Part shown: positions 9,147-17,779 of the stretch, in pieces | Layout: the number at the start of each line of letters is the position of its first letter | Position numbering within the stretch: the first letter of the stretch is position 1 | Origin: Pseudomonas furukawaii | GTDB lineage: Bacteria > Pseudomonadota > Gammaproteobacteria > Pseudomonadales > Pseudomonadaceae | Length of the DNA stretch: 64,000 bases | Direction of reading: 5' to 3' | NCBI RefSeq assembly: GCF_002355475.1 | Contig: NZ_AP014862.1 | Location: 3,534,001-3,598,000, forward strand | The notes under the pieces: generated by a model | What the model was told of the DNA's origin: nothing | Databases searched by the model: none | Seen by the model: the letters and a program-made list of their open reading frames with translations, nothing else | Made by a program: the position numbers and the translations under genes

Positions 9147-10234
9147 TTGGCCACCTCACCGGCTTCGAAGGTGACTTTCTGGCCGGGCCTTAGCTTGCTC
9201 ACACCGGCAGTGACCACGGCATCGCCCTCGTCGAGACCGGACTCCACCAGCGCTTGCGTCGCCGTGTAGCGCGCGACCACCACCGGTTTGCGGACCAGTT
9301 CCCGGGTGCTGGGCTCGACCACGAAGACCGCCGGGTTGCCGGCCTCGCTCGTCAGGGCCGAGGACGGGAGAATGATGAGCGACTTGCCAGGCAGGATCAG
9401 GCGCCCCGTCACCGTGGCGCCCAGCGTCATGACATCGGGCGCATTGGGCAGGGCGATGCGGACGCGGTAGGTGCGGGTCGCCGGGTCCGCGGTCGGGCTC
9501 GCATCGCGGAGCCGGCCGATGACCTTGACCCTGGGATCGGACAGGAGCGCCACTTCGACCTGGATGTCGTTCGGCACACTGGTGTAGATCCGCTCGGACA
9601 CGTTGAAGACGGCATCGCGTTCATGGGTGGAAGACAGCTTGATCGCCGGCTGGCCGGCATCGACGACCTGCCCCGCATTGACCTGGACCGCGCTGACGAT
9701 GGCGTCGTCAGGCGCCCGGAGCTCGGTGTAGGTCAGCTTGTTGCGGGCGGTCTGCAATCCCGTTGTGGCGACCTTGAGCTTGGCGTTGGCGGCGCGCCAG
9801 TTGGCCTCGGCCTCCTCGACCCGCGCCTGCGCGACGAACTGCTTCGCGAAGAGGGTGCGCTGTCGCTCGAGTTCCGATCTGGCCAATCCCTCTGTCGCCT
9901 CGGCGCTCTTCACCTCGGCCTCGGCGGTGAGCACTTCGTTCTGGACATCGTTCGGATCGAGTGTCGCCAGGAGCTGGCCCTTGACCACGCTCATGCCGAT
10001 CTCCGCAGCCCGGGTCGCGACGCGGCCGTCGATGCGAAAACCGAGGTTGGTTTCGACATTCGCCTGGATCTCGCCCGTCTGGGCGACCTCCTCGCCGATG
10101 GCGGCGGCCTTGGCGATGACCGTGCGGACCGGTCGCGGGGGTTCCGCCGTTTGCGCCTGCTCCTGACAACCTGTCAGTGCCAGGGCCAGACTGCCGGCAC
10201 AGCCGCAGAGCAGGAATGTCTTGAGTCGCTTCAT
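9143..10234 (-). CDS. RND efflux periplasmic adaptor (membrane fusion lipoprotein)
   Basis: A 363-residue adaptor with a lipoprotein signal (LALTGC, lipidated Cys near residue 23), a barrel-sandwich/lipoyl portion (IDGRVATRAAEIGMSVVKG), an alpha-helical hairpin at about 95-165, and beta-barrel and membrane-proximal domains. It is the first gene of a two-gene operon with the RND permease. It should link the permease to an outer-membrane channel. The promoter must lie in the AT-rich stretch near 10345-10410. Confidence 0.92.
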   Translation of the reverse strand: MKRLKTFLLCGCAGSLALALTGCQEQAQTAEPPRPVRTVIAKAAAIGEEVAQTGEIQANVETNLGFRIDGRVATRAAEIGMSVVKGQLLATLDPNDVQNEVLTAEAEVKSAEATEGLARSELERQRTLFAKQFVAQARVEEAEANWRAANAKLKVATTGLQTARNKLTYTELRAPDDAIVSAVQVNAGQVVDAGQPAIKLSSTHERDAVFNVSERIYTSVPNDIQVEVALLSDPRVKVIGRLRDASPTADPATRTYRVRIALPNAPDVMTLGATVTGRLILPGKSLIILPSSALTSEAGNPAVFVVEPSTRELVRKPVVVARYTATQALVESGLDEGDAVVTAGVSKLRPGQKVTFEAGEVAK

Positions 10235-10405
10235 CTCGGGTCTCCTTGCTCAGTCACGAGCCGTACTGAGCGATGCACAGGCTCCCGGAGTTCCGTGCGT
10301 GCGGCGCTGAAATCGATAGCGCCTTTCATGGCACGGACCCTCGGAGCCTGTGTAGTTTTTGCTGAACGTTAGTCCCGGATAAATTTAACACAACACTCGT
10401 TAGCA
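10235..10405 (-). promoter_or_regulatory. Promoter region of the RND operon
   Basis: Most of this stretch is GC-rich, but about 10345-10410 is AT-rich and contains two CGTTAG copies about 28 bp apart (near 10366 and 10394), which could be operator half-sites. No clear -35/-10 pair was identified, so this is a placement rather than a mapped promoter. Confidence 0.3.
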
Positions 10406-10594
10406 TTAACATTGATCGGACGAAACTGGCCCTGCCCCGGAGAAGCCGGCGCCGATCACTCTCACGTCGGCGCGGGTGTCGCCCTCAAGCTCTGGCCGCA
10501 CGTCGACTGGCCTTTCCTGCCAACCACCGTCGCGGCGAAATCGCCCTACCGCAGTGCTGGTCGCGTTCTCCGCGTCTCGACGGAGTGCTGGCAT
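10406..10594 (-). pseudogene. Possible N-terminal remnant of a PuuB-type FAD-dependent oxidoreductase
   Basis: On the minus strand a short frame carries RPELEGDTRADVRVIGAG, which looks like the start of DAO-family oxidoreductases (residues before and including the first GxGxxG). It then loses all similarity and stops. There is no downstream body of the enzyme. It is best read as a decayed gene fragment. The neighbouring 10595-10866 stretch shows no gene. Confidence 0.35.
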
Positions 10595-10866
10595 GGCAGG
10601 CCCTCCTGGCGGCTCGGGATGTGAAAGGCAAAGCCATCATTGGGACGGGAACCTGTCTCGAAGCTTTTCGTGCGGGGTTTCCAAGGGACCCTTGTTGCTT
10701 TGCTGCCCCCATGGACCGCGCATCTCCCCAGCCGCCCCATGGCACCGCGCAGCTACACTTACTGCGGAGCCCCACAGGCTCTCCTCCTCCATGAATGGGC
10801 GTCTGGCAGCCGCAGGACCCGCGCCCTCGCCATCGCGCCGACCCGTCCGGGCAAGGGAGCCAGGAG

Positions 10867-13044
10867 ATGACCGCTCTTCAACTTCGCGGTATCCGCGACC
10901 CGCTACCCGATCCCGAGCTCGACGGTTACGTCAGGCTGGCCGCCATCGCGTGCCGGGTGCCCATCGCCATGCTGACCTTCCTCGACAAGGAACGGGAGTG
11001 GTCGGGCGGGACCTTGGGGGTGGCCTCCGGCGAGGGGCCGCGGGCGGGCTCGCTCAGTGCCGTGGTGGTGGAGTCCAACGCACTGGTCCATGTGGAGGAC
11101 GCTTCCTCGAATGCCCTGCTCCAGCACTGCGCCCTGGTGGCGGACTCGCCTCGCATCAGGCTCTTCGCCGGGGTCCCGCTGACCGTGGCGGAGCGGGACG
11201 TGACCGGCGTGCTCTCGGTCGCGGATACCGAAAAACGCCGCCTCGATGCCGCGCAGGTCGAAGCCCTTCGCTTGCTGGCGGGGCAGATCTCGAACCTGCT
11301 CCAGCACAGGGCCTCGCTGCGCAACCGGCTGGAGGCGGCCGACCGGGAGGCAGATGCGCTCGACGGCCTGAGGGAAAGCCAGCGCCGGTTGCAGACCCTG
11401 GTCAGCAACCTGCCCGGCGTCGCGTATCGGAGCCTGAATGATGTTTCCTGGCGTCTGGAGGTCGTCAGCGAGGGCTGCCTGAAGCTGATCGGCTATTCCG
11501 CCGCCGAACTCATCGAGGGAACCGTCAGGATGGTGGACATCATCCACCCTGACGACATTCCCCCGCTGAGGCGAAAGGTTTCCAGAGCGCTGAGGACCCG
11601 GACTCCTTACCAATCCACCTACAGGATCAGGACCGCAACGGGCCAGACCAAGTGGGTCTGGGACAAGGGGTGCGGCGTCTACTCCGCGGACGGAAAGGTG
11701 CTCGCACTGGAAGGGTTCATCACCGACATCACGGAGCAGAAGCACGCGGAGGAATGCATCCGGAGAATGGCCTACTTCGATGAGCTGACCGGCCTGCCCA
11801 ATCGCCTGTCCATGCGGGATGCCCTGGGCGTCGCCATCGCCACCTCGGGCGACTCCCACGCCCCTGTCGCCCTGCTGCACGTCGAGGTCGATAACTTCCG
11901 CGAGATCAACGAGACGCTGGGCTACCGCGAAGGCGACCGTCTGCTGCAGGAGATCGCGACACGGTTGCGGGAGGCGGTGGATGCCCGCGAGACGGTCGCC
12001 CGTATCGCCGAGTCCTCGTTCTCGGTGTTGCTTCCCGGAATGGATGCCAGTCAGGCCGTGCAGGCGGCGCGCAAGGTACTGGAAGCCATGAGCACGCCCT
12101 TCGGGCTGGATGACCTGTATGTACCCGCTGAGTGCAGCATCGGAATCACGCTGTATCCGGGGCACGGCACCGACCCGGATTCACTGCTGCGTCGCGCGAA
12201 CATCGCCCGTTATGGCGCCAGGCACAGGGCGGAGAAACTCGCGGTGTTCGCAGGCGCCCTCGACAGCGACAACGCGCAGCGGCTGACGCTGATGAACGAC
12301 CTGCGCCGCGCCATCGATAGCGACGAGTTGCTCCTGATGTTCCAGCCCAAGCTGCGGATGCACGCAAGGCAGGTGAGCGGCGTGGAAGCGCTGGTGCGCT
12401 GGAAGCACCCTGAGCGAGGCCTGCTGGGCCCGGACCAGTTCATCGGTTTCGCCGAGAACGCAGGTCTCATCACGCGGCTCACGTATTGGGTGCTGGCGGC
12501 TGCCGTTCGGGAAAGTCATGCCTGGCATGGCGCTGGCCATGCCGTGCCCATCGCGATCAACCTGTCGTCCCATGACATTCGCGACCGGCAACTGTTCGAG
12601 CAGATCTCGCGGGCCCTGGAAACCTGGGGCGGCGCACCGGACTGGATTCAGTTCGAGCTGACCGAAAGCTGCATCATGGAAGACCTGTCGATCGCCCGGC
12701 AGGTCCTCACACAGCTGCGTGAAGCGGGCTTCAAGCTGTTCATCGACGACTTCGGAACCGGATACTCCTCCCTCGCCTACCTGCGGCATCTTCCGGTCGA
12801 CTACATAAAGATCGACCAGTCATTCGTGAAGGACCTCGACAGCGACAGGGAGTCAGCGGCCATCGTGGAAGCCATCATCAAGCTCGCCCACAGCCTCGGC
12901 ATCGCCGTGGTCGCCGAAGGGGTCGAGTCGGTTTCGACCATGGAGATGCTGTCGAACTGGGGCTGCGAGGAAGCCCAGGGCTACTGCATCAGCAAGCCGA
13001 TTTCCGGACGTGACTTCCAATCCTGGAACAAGGCCTTCGTGTAG
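10867..13044 (+). CDS. GAF-PAS-GGDEF-EAL signalling protein, probable c-di-GMP phosphodiesterase
   Basis: About 725 residues: a GAF domain (about 20-160), a short coiled linker, a PAS domain with PAC (about 178-292), a GGDEF domain (about 295-460) and an EAL domain (about 475-720). The GGDEF signature is degenerate (AESSF at about 381-385), so cyclase activity is unlikely. The EAL motifs are intact: E507 in EALVRW, the ELTES and DDFGTGYSS motifs, KIDQSFV and EGVE. It should hydrolyse c-di-GMP. ATG 10867 has AAGGGAG at a good distance; an in-frame ATG at 10795 is an alternative. Confidence 0.88.
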   Translation: MTALQLRGIRDPLPDPELDGYVRLAAIACRVPIAMLTFLDKEREWSGGTLGVASGEGPRAGSLSAVVVESNALVHVEDASSNALLQHCALVADSPRIRLFAGVPLTVAERDVTGVLSVADTEKRRLDAAQVEALRLLAGQISNLLQHRASLRNRLEAADREADALDGLRESQRRLQTLVSNLPGVAYRSLNDVSWRLEVVSEGCLKLIGYSAAELIEGTVRMVDIIHPDDIPPLRRKVSRALRTRTPYQSTYRIRTATGQTKWVWDKGCGVYSADGKVLALEGFITDITEQKHAEECIRRMAYFDELTGLPNRLSMRDALGVAIATSGDSHAPVALLHVEVDNFREINETLGYREGDRLLQEIATRLREAVDARETVARIAESSFSVLLPGMDASQAVQAARKVLEAMSTPFGLDDLYVPAECSIGITLYPGHGTDPDSLLRRANIARYGARHRAEKLAVFAGALDSDNAQRLTLMNDLRRAIDSDELLLMFQPKLRMHARQVSGVEALVRWKHPERGLLGPDQFIGFAENAGLITRLTYWVLAAAVRESHAWHGAGHAVPIAINLSSHDIRDRQLFEQISRALETWGGAPDWIQFELTESCIMEDLSIARQVLTQLREAGFKLFIDDFGTGYSSLAYLRHLPVDYIKIDQSFVKDLDSDRESAAIVEAIIKLAHSLGIAVVAEGVESVSTMEMLSNWGCEEAQGYCISKPISGRDFQSWNKAFV

Positions 13045-13569
13045 ACATCCGCGTTCGCAGGCCCTTTGGAAGAGAACGAATCCTGTCCGATCGCCTCCTC
13101 GCCCGGGAAGGCACATCGTTCCAGAAGCCGCTGGACGAGACCCGCCAGCCACTCAACCGGCGATGGCTCCGCCGCCCACCACCCGCCTCCGAACGATGGG
13201 GATGCGATGGCCATCCGTTTACATCGACCGGCAGCGCCCTAAACCAACCTCCACACTTTTTCGACATGTTTATGGGGCTAGGCCAACTCCAAGAAGGCGC
13301 TTCCACGCATCAGGCACAAGAAAGGTTTTTGTGATCGATGCCGACAAACATCTGTAAAAGACCATACTGCCGTGCTCCGCTAATTTGACTCGGCAACGAC
13401 CCCGGCCATTCAATTCGAGCAGTTTCCCGTGAGAGGAAGCTACACACTGCACACAAAGGAATGGCTTGCAGGTTTCCTGGTGCGGAGTATCAATCTGAGA
13501 GAGTAACTGCTTGGGCCTTCTCGACCTCTTGAACCTCAGTCGCGACGCTCAAGATTCATGGCGTAAGCT
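13045..13569. other. Gene-free stretch at the left edge of the acquired region
   Basis: No frame here has convincing protein character and GC content falls from left to right. It separates backbone genes from the lower-GC toxin-antitoxin and plasmid-remnant region, so the left boundary of the acquired DNA probably lies within it. A copy of the tRNA-Ser 3' end was looked for by eye and not found. Confidence 0.4.
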
Positions 13570-14151
13570 TCATCGCACCTGGTGACCGAAGAAAATCGCA
13601 AGCGTGTAGCAGCAAAAACCAAGGCCAAGCGAATACCGGCCAATCTTGCGGTAGATGTGCTCATTCTGGCGCTTGTCGTAATGGTCCAGGAATACGGAAA
13701 TCACACTCACTGCGCCCAGGAGCAGACTCAGGACCGGCAGGGTTATCTCGGCTCCGCTGAACTCAAGCACAAGTGCACGCCGCCCGCGTCGGCCTCCGTA
13801 CGCGAGTTGAAAGTGCTGCACGTAGATGACGTAGGCGGAGAGCCCGAAAAGGACTACTGCGCCAATCAGACTCGCAGCCCTGTCTAGCAGTGTTACCTGG
13901 TTGGGGACGTAATCCTCTTCAGTTGAACTGGAACCGAGAAGCGTTGTGCATCCCGTGCAGTAGCCTGTTCGAAACTCTTCCCGGGTAACGAAATTCCGCA
14001 GGCCACAATCGACACAGATCACCTCAAGCCGCCAGTCCATCGGACTGCTGCAGGACGTGCACCTTCTGGACTTCATGTGCGAGACAAACTGGTTGCTCGT
14101 TCCGCATTCCGCACACTGCTTGGTCCACGCGCTGGTAGGCATACTGGTCAT
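13570..14151 (-). CDS. Zinc-ribbon membrane protein of unknown function
   Basis: A 193-residue protein with four CxxC pairs in its first ~75 residues (CAEC, CTSC, CVDC, CTGC), consistent with two tandem zinc ribbons. Hydrophobic segments follow at about 90-112, 132-152 and 170-187, likely membrane helices. No catalytic motif is visible. Its GC content is lower than the backbone. It sits 20 bp downstream of the higBA-associated HTH gene on the same strand, so it may be transcribed with that locus. No function is claimed. Confidence 0.7.
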   Translation of the reverse strand: MTSMPTSAWTKQCAECGTSNQFVSHMKSRRCTSCSSPMDWRLEVICVDCGLRNFVTREEFRTGYCTGCTTLLGSSSTEEDYVPNQVTLLDRAASLIGAVVLFGLSAYVIYVQHFQLAYGGRRGRRALVLEFSGAEITLPVLSLLLGAVSVISVFLDHYDKRQNEHIYRKIGRYSLGLGFCCYTLAIFFGHQVR

Positions 14152-14171
14152 CCATGAATTTAGAAAGTGGT

Positions 14172-14522
14172 TCAGGCCACAGTGTTGGCCTGCACTTCAA
14201 TGCTCGCACCCAGGTGGTGCCGAAGCGCATCAAAGATCGCTGCTATGTTGTCCATGCTTGGGTTTCCGCTCACTGAAAGCATTCGGTGCAGACTCTTGCT
14301 TGGCCTACCGGTCGCCTGTGCGAGCCCTTCAAAGCCGAATGTAGCGTTAACCAGGTTGTGCAGCATCACGCGGGCGACTTCAGGCTCTCCTTGCAAAAGC
14401 AGCGAACCCGCTTCCGCGAACAGCGCCCTTGCAAACTCGGGATCTCGCTTGATCCTGTCGAGTTCAGCGGAATCGACCAGGCGACTCACCAGTTCGTGAG
14501 GGAGCAGGTCGTCACTGCGCAC
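14172..14522 (-). CDS. HTH protein of the HI1420-like addiction-module antidote family
   Basis: A 116-residue protein whose C-terminal half (about 55-105) reads as a HTH of the dnstrm_HI1420 type (GRPSKSLHRMLSVSGNPSMDN). The N-terminal half is acidic and helical. It starts with GTG at 14522, overlapping the higA stop region by a few bases, so it is translationally coupled as the third gene of the higBA operon. It may be an additional antitoxin or operon regulator. Confidence 0.72.
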   Translation of the reverse strand: MRSDDLLPHELVSRLVDSAELDRIKRDPEFARALFAEAGSLLLQGEPEVARVMLHNLVNATFGFEGLAQATGRPSKSLHRMLSVSGNPSMDNIAAIFDALRHHLGASIEVQANTVA

Positions 14523-14523
14523 A

Positions 14524-14835
14524 TCAAGCAGCCTGATGAGGAAGTGGCTTAGCGCGCTCGATCCTGGCTCTGCGATCAGGCGAATTGAGCGCTTCCCAGA
14601 GATCGTTTCGGCGCTGCAGGTTCAGCCAGAAATCGGCCGAGTTACCAAAGACCCGGGAAAGCATCAACGCAGTGTCCGCCGTGATGGCGCGACGGTTGTT
14701 GCAGAGCTCATTGACCAGCTTGCGCTGTACGCCCATGGCTTCGGCCAACTGTCCCTGAGTAATGCCCATGGGTTCCAGGAACTCTTCGGTGAGCATCTCG
14801 CCGACGCTCACCGGCTTACGTTCGGTAATGATCAT
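14524..14835 (-). CDS. higA: HigA-type antitoxin
   Basis: A 103-residue XRE/HigA antitoxin. Residues about 8-65 contain the HigA HTH (MGITQGQLAEAMGVQRKLVNEL) followed by the characteristic DTALMLSRVFGNSADFWLNLQ segment. It should bind and neutralise the upstream-encoded HigB and autoregulate through the palindrome at 15167. The toxin-first order and 8-bp spacing match higBA and P. putida graTA loci. Confidence 0.9.
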   Translation of the reverse strand: MIITERKPVSVGEMLTEEFLEPMGITQGQLAEAMGVQRKLVNELCNNRRAITADTALMLSRVFGNSADFWLNLQRRNDLWEALNSPDRRARIERAKPLPHQAA

Positions 14836-14843
14836 GCTTCACC

Positions 14844-15140
14844 TCATCGGTAAGAGTGATTGTCGAGGTACACCCCCGACGCTTCGCCTTTGTCTCCATC
14901 CCACTCGAATACCAATCGCCATTGCTGATTGACCCGTATGGAGTGCAGCCCTTTCAACTTGCCAACCAGTTTTTCGAAGTGATTGCTAGGTGGAATCCGC
15001 AAGTCACTGTCGGTAGTGGCATCGTCCAGCAACTGCAGCTTTCGAAAGAGCCTGTTGCTGATATCGGCCGGTATCTGCTTGGCGTGCTCGTCATGAACGA
15101 AGAACGCTTCCAGCCATGTGTCCCTGAAGCTTTTGATCAT
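14844..15140 (-). CDS. higB: HigB/GraT-type RNase toxin (RelE superfamily)
   Basis: A 98-residue toxin of the RelE/HigB fold, ending with the typical INQQWRLVFEWD-like strand (here VNQQWRLVFEWDGD) and an HSYR tail. HigB toxins cleave mRNA at the ribosome. The N-terminus IKSFRDTWLEAFF is typical of the family. It is the first gene of the operon, with ATG at 15140 about 27 bp from a perfect 8-5-8 palindrome. It is likely active, since no lesion is visible. Confidence 0.9.
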   Translation of the reverse strand: MIKSFRDTWLEAFFVHDEHAKQIPADISNRLFRKLQLLDDATTDSDLRIPPSNHFEKLVGKLKGLHSIRVNQQWRLVFEWDGDKGEASGVYLDNHSYR

Positions 15141-15166
15141 GAGTCAAATTCTTAGGATTTATCCCA

Positions 15167-15187
15167 CTGTACCGCACAACGGTACAG
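15167..15187 (-). promoter_or_regulatory. Predicted HigA operator
   Basis: A perfect inverted repeat CTGTACCG-CACAA-CGGTACAG lies immediately upstream of the higBA start. A GATAAA -10-like box lies between it and the start codon on the minus strand. This fits autorepression by HigA or the HigBA complex. Confidence 0.65.
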
Positions 15188-15228
15188 CCCACAAATAACA
15201 GGCGACTGACGGCCTCACCTGACCGGTA

Positions 15229-15510
15229 TCAAGCCGCCATCCCATACCGGATGTATCGCTCCTCCAGCTTCTTGGCCAGGTGCTTCTTGAGCCAGGTCCT
15301 GGACCTGCCCTTCTCCCGGTAGTACTCCTCCACCAGGTGGAAGATCGGCAACGTCTTCAAGGCTGCCCAGCAGGACGGGAAGTCCATGCGGTTACGGGCA
15401 AAGAGCGTGATGGCGTTGCCCAGCATCAGCTCTATGTTCTTTCCCGAGAAGCCTCTGGCGGTCTTGTAGTAGCGGCGGTAGACGAAGCGCTCCAGGGGAG
15501 CTTCGAAGCG
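15229..15510 (-). pseudogene. C-terminal fragment of an unidentified protein
   Basis: A minus-strand frame stays open from about 15510 to a stop at 15229. It encodes a basic, protein-like sequence (for example FVYRRYYKTARGFSGKN and LVEEYYREKGRSRTWLKKH). The last 65 residues could start at an internal ATG (15426), but coding character continues upstream until it meets the oppositely oriented relaxase-like remnant near 15.5 kb. It is therefore best read as a gene cut at a recombination junction. The family is not recognised. Confidence 0.5.
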
Positions 15511-15524
15511 GGTGCATCCGTGGC

Positions 15525-16175
15525 GAGCTGCTGGAGCATGGGCCAGCGCCGTACCAGCACGACCCGAGCAAGGACGTCAGCTACTTCGTGAAGCTGCAGA
15601 CCGACCAAGGCGAGCGGACGATGTGGGGCAAGGACTTTCAGCACCTGATGGAGCAGGGTCAGCTCCAGCCAGGTGAGCGGATCCTCCTTCAGGATCACGG
15701 TACCCAGGCAGTCGACGTGGTTCATCAGCTCGCCGATGGCACGAGCGAAACCAAGGTCGCGCAGCGTCGCACCTGGACGGTGAAGCGAGAAGGGATGGCC
15801 ATCGATCATGAGCGTTCCGGGCTGACGTCAGTCGCTGCTGAACCGCTACGCGATACTCGCCTCGACGGCGACCGCCTCTCGAAGGCAGCGGTCTCGTTGC
15901 GCGAAGTGGGTTTTGATGAGGTAGCGGATCTCTTCGCCGAGGCCGTGTTCAACGAACACCGCTGGCCGGATGCGCTGGCCAACCTGCGGCAACTCGCGAA
16001 GTCGCCCAATCCGGACGCTACGCAGGCAGCCAAGGAGGTGGCCCACAACCTGTACCAAAGCCTGGAGCGTGAGCTGTACAAGCAGGGCGTCGACTACCAG
16101 ACAGTCGCCGACACCGGTCGCCTGATCGAGCCGGCGGCGCCGACGGTGGACCGTAGTCGAGACATCCCCTTCTGA
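15525..16175 (+). pseudogene. C-terminal remnant of a conjugation-type protein (LPD7-like domain)
   Basis: The frame contains HGPAPYQHDPSKDVSYFVKL and then GERTMWGKD, a pattern typical of the LPD7-like region found in relaxases and other large conjugal-transfer proteins. A helical tail ends DRSRDIPF. There is no upstream relaxase domain: coding similarity ends near 15525 where the minus-strand fragment begins. A GTG at 15588 could start a shorter product. I read it as a 5'-truncated plasmid gene. Confidence 0.55.
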
Positions 16176-16318
16176 TTCCCGCTTGACCACTGAAGGCCTG
16201 ACAACGCGTCGGCCTCCAGCGCCTTTCCTCCTCCCCTCCCCAGCCCCAAGGCCAATCGCCACGGGGCTTTCTTATCTGCCCTTCCTCCTGGCTGCTTCGC
16301 TGTTGCGCTGGCCCGTCG

Positions 16319-17185
16319 GTGGCCCGCGCGACAGGTCCGTGGGCGGCCGCTGCTCGGAGTTTGCTTGTACGCAGGGAATACGTTCCGCGGATCAACCACG
16401 GCGGTAATTTTTGTGGCCATGTCGTCGATGCCCCGAAGCTGGATCTGATCACCCCAACGACGGTGAAACGTCGCCCAGGAATCCTTCGCGAGCTGCAAGC
16501 GCGCGTGAAGAGCTACTACACACGACCCATGATGATTCTGTCGCTCCGTGCGGCAAACCGTAGCGCAACCGGTCGTCAGCAGCGCAGCGAGCGCCGCGAA
16601 GCGTGCCTGCAGTTGCTGGCGGCGATTCTGGAATTCACGGACCTGGCCTCGCTGCGTTGCGGTGTGCCGACGTCCTCAGGTTTCGTGTCGCTGACACTGG
16701 ACTACCTGGTGCGCTTCACCGACCTGCATCCGCGCCGCGCTGAACGCGCGATGGCGGACCTGAAGCACGCGAACCTGCTGACCGTGAGCCAGGCCCGCCA
16801 GCTTCAGGAGGATGGCACCTGGCGCGGCCTGGCGGCCGTCCAGGCGGTAAACAAACTGCTATTCACCGCCTTTGGCCTCGGCCAGCGCCTGCGCCATGAG
16901 CGCGATCGCGCCGCGAAGCGCCTGGCCAAGAAGGCGGCGAAGCTGGGCGGAACCTTGACCGGCTGGGCGCGCAACGCGCTGCTGATAGGACGGACGGGGG
17001 AGCCCAAGATCCGCCTGCGGACGCAGCGATCTCAGGATCGATCGCTGCCAGGCGTCGACGCCTTTACCTATCAGCAGGCTCGAACCGAGCTGCTGGTGGC
17101 GCTGATGCAGGCCAAGCCAGGCCTGCCAGCGAACGACTATCACACCGAAGCCGACCGGATCCTGCGCGCCAGGATGCATGCCTGA
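16319..17185 (+). CDS. Probable plasmid replication initiator (Rep-like)
   Basis: Up to 288 residues. The body (about 30-215) has a NHGGNFCGHVVDA segment, a basic helix, a winged-helix-like region (LVRFTDLHPRRAERAMADLKHANLLT) and a Lys/Arg-rich stretch, resembling Rep initiators distantly related to IncFII RepA. The start is uncertain: ATG 16319 is the most upstream candidate, with alternatives down to about 16530. It lies directly after the transfer-gene remnant and before a hairpin-rich non-coding stretch, consistent with a plasmid replicon. Assignment is by pattern only. Confidence 0.6.
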   Translation: MARATGPWAAAARSLLVRREYVPRINHGGNFCGHVVDAPKLDLITPTTVKRRPGILRELQARVKSYYTRPMMILSLRAANRSATGRQQRSERREACLQLLAAILEFTDLASLRCGVPTSSGFVSLTLDYLVRFTDLHPRRAERAMADLKHANLLTVSQARQLQEDGTWRGLAAVQAVNKLLFTAFGLGQRLRHERDRAAKRLAKKAAKLGGTLTGWARNALLIGRTGEPKIRLRTQRSQDRSLPGVDAFTYQQARTELLVALMQAKPGLPANDYHTEADRILRARMHA

Positions 17186-17779
17186 AACCAGGCAGGCCTC
17201 GTCACGTCCGCAACTTGGCAAATTGGCCATTTCCGCGCTGATTCCGCCTCTCGGCACTCTCCTTTTCAACCTCGCCCTTCCTCGACCAGCACTCCCGCAC
17301 GCGGATCCTGCGTGCAGGAGTTTCTAGTGAGTCGTTAAGTGTCGGGGAGACCGCCAGTAGGTGTCGGGCATTAACCAGCTGGTTTTAAAAGAATCAGGAG
17401 AGCGGTGGTGCTGCACACCACGAAATATGCCCCTTCGGGAAACTTTCTACCTTGAGCGCGCCGGGGACTTTTGTGCGGCAGCCCGTCTAAGCGGCCCGAC
17501 CTTCGGCCGCCCTCTCCGGCGCTCCGCGCCTACGCCCCCTGCGGGGCGCCAAGACCACGGATAAATCGCCCCCGGCCGACAAGTCGGCCGAGTGCTCAAC
17601 CGGGCGCGTGTGCGCGCTGGGCTGTAAGCTGCGCGCAGCCTGGAGGCCAAAGAAAGTCATTAAACGGCGAGCGCCTGTACAGCCGGCTCGAAAGCCAAAG
17701 GGCCGCACCGAGCCGTTCAATCACAGGTCGTCCCATGCTTTGGCCCCCTTCCCAAACGGTCGACTGCAACCAGAACGAC
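17186..17779. other. Non-coding, hairpin-rich stretch after the Rep-like gene
   Basis: No credible gene is present. The segment has several short perfect inverted repeats, including CGGCCGAC-AA-GTCGGCCG at 17573-17590 and a GCGGCC/GGCCGC pair near 17490-17510. It also marks the switch from plasmid-like DNA to the sulfur gene block. It could hold an old plasmid origin, the terminator of the minus-strand operon ending at 17780, or both. Confidence 0.4.
17339..17368 (+). repeat. Two GTGTCGGG direct repeats, 22 bp apart
   Basis: Identical octamers at 17339-17346 and 17361-17368 are separated by two helical turns just downstream of the Rep-like gene. Two copies are too few to call iterons, but the spacing and position fit a Rep-binding site. 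Confidence 0.3.

Noticed and set aside
5904-9269. A 1121-codon open frame on the plus strand
   Set aside because: It lies antisense to the well-supported RND permease and has the low-complexity His/Arg/Asp/Gly composition of a GC-rich shadow frame.
13045-13569. Possible attL copy of the tRNA-Ser 3' end
   Set aside because: No match to the tRNA 3' segment was found by eye here or elsewhere at the left edge; the other attachment site may be outside the window or degraded.
15432-15809. A 125-codon minus-strand frame
   Set aside because: It overlaps the LPD7-like remnant in antisense and has no coherent protein character of its own.
17339-17590. CRISPR array
   Set aside because: Only two short direct repeats and unrelated hairpins are present; there is no regular repeat-spacer pattern and no cas gene anywhere in the window.
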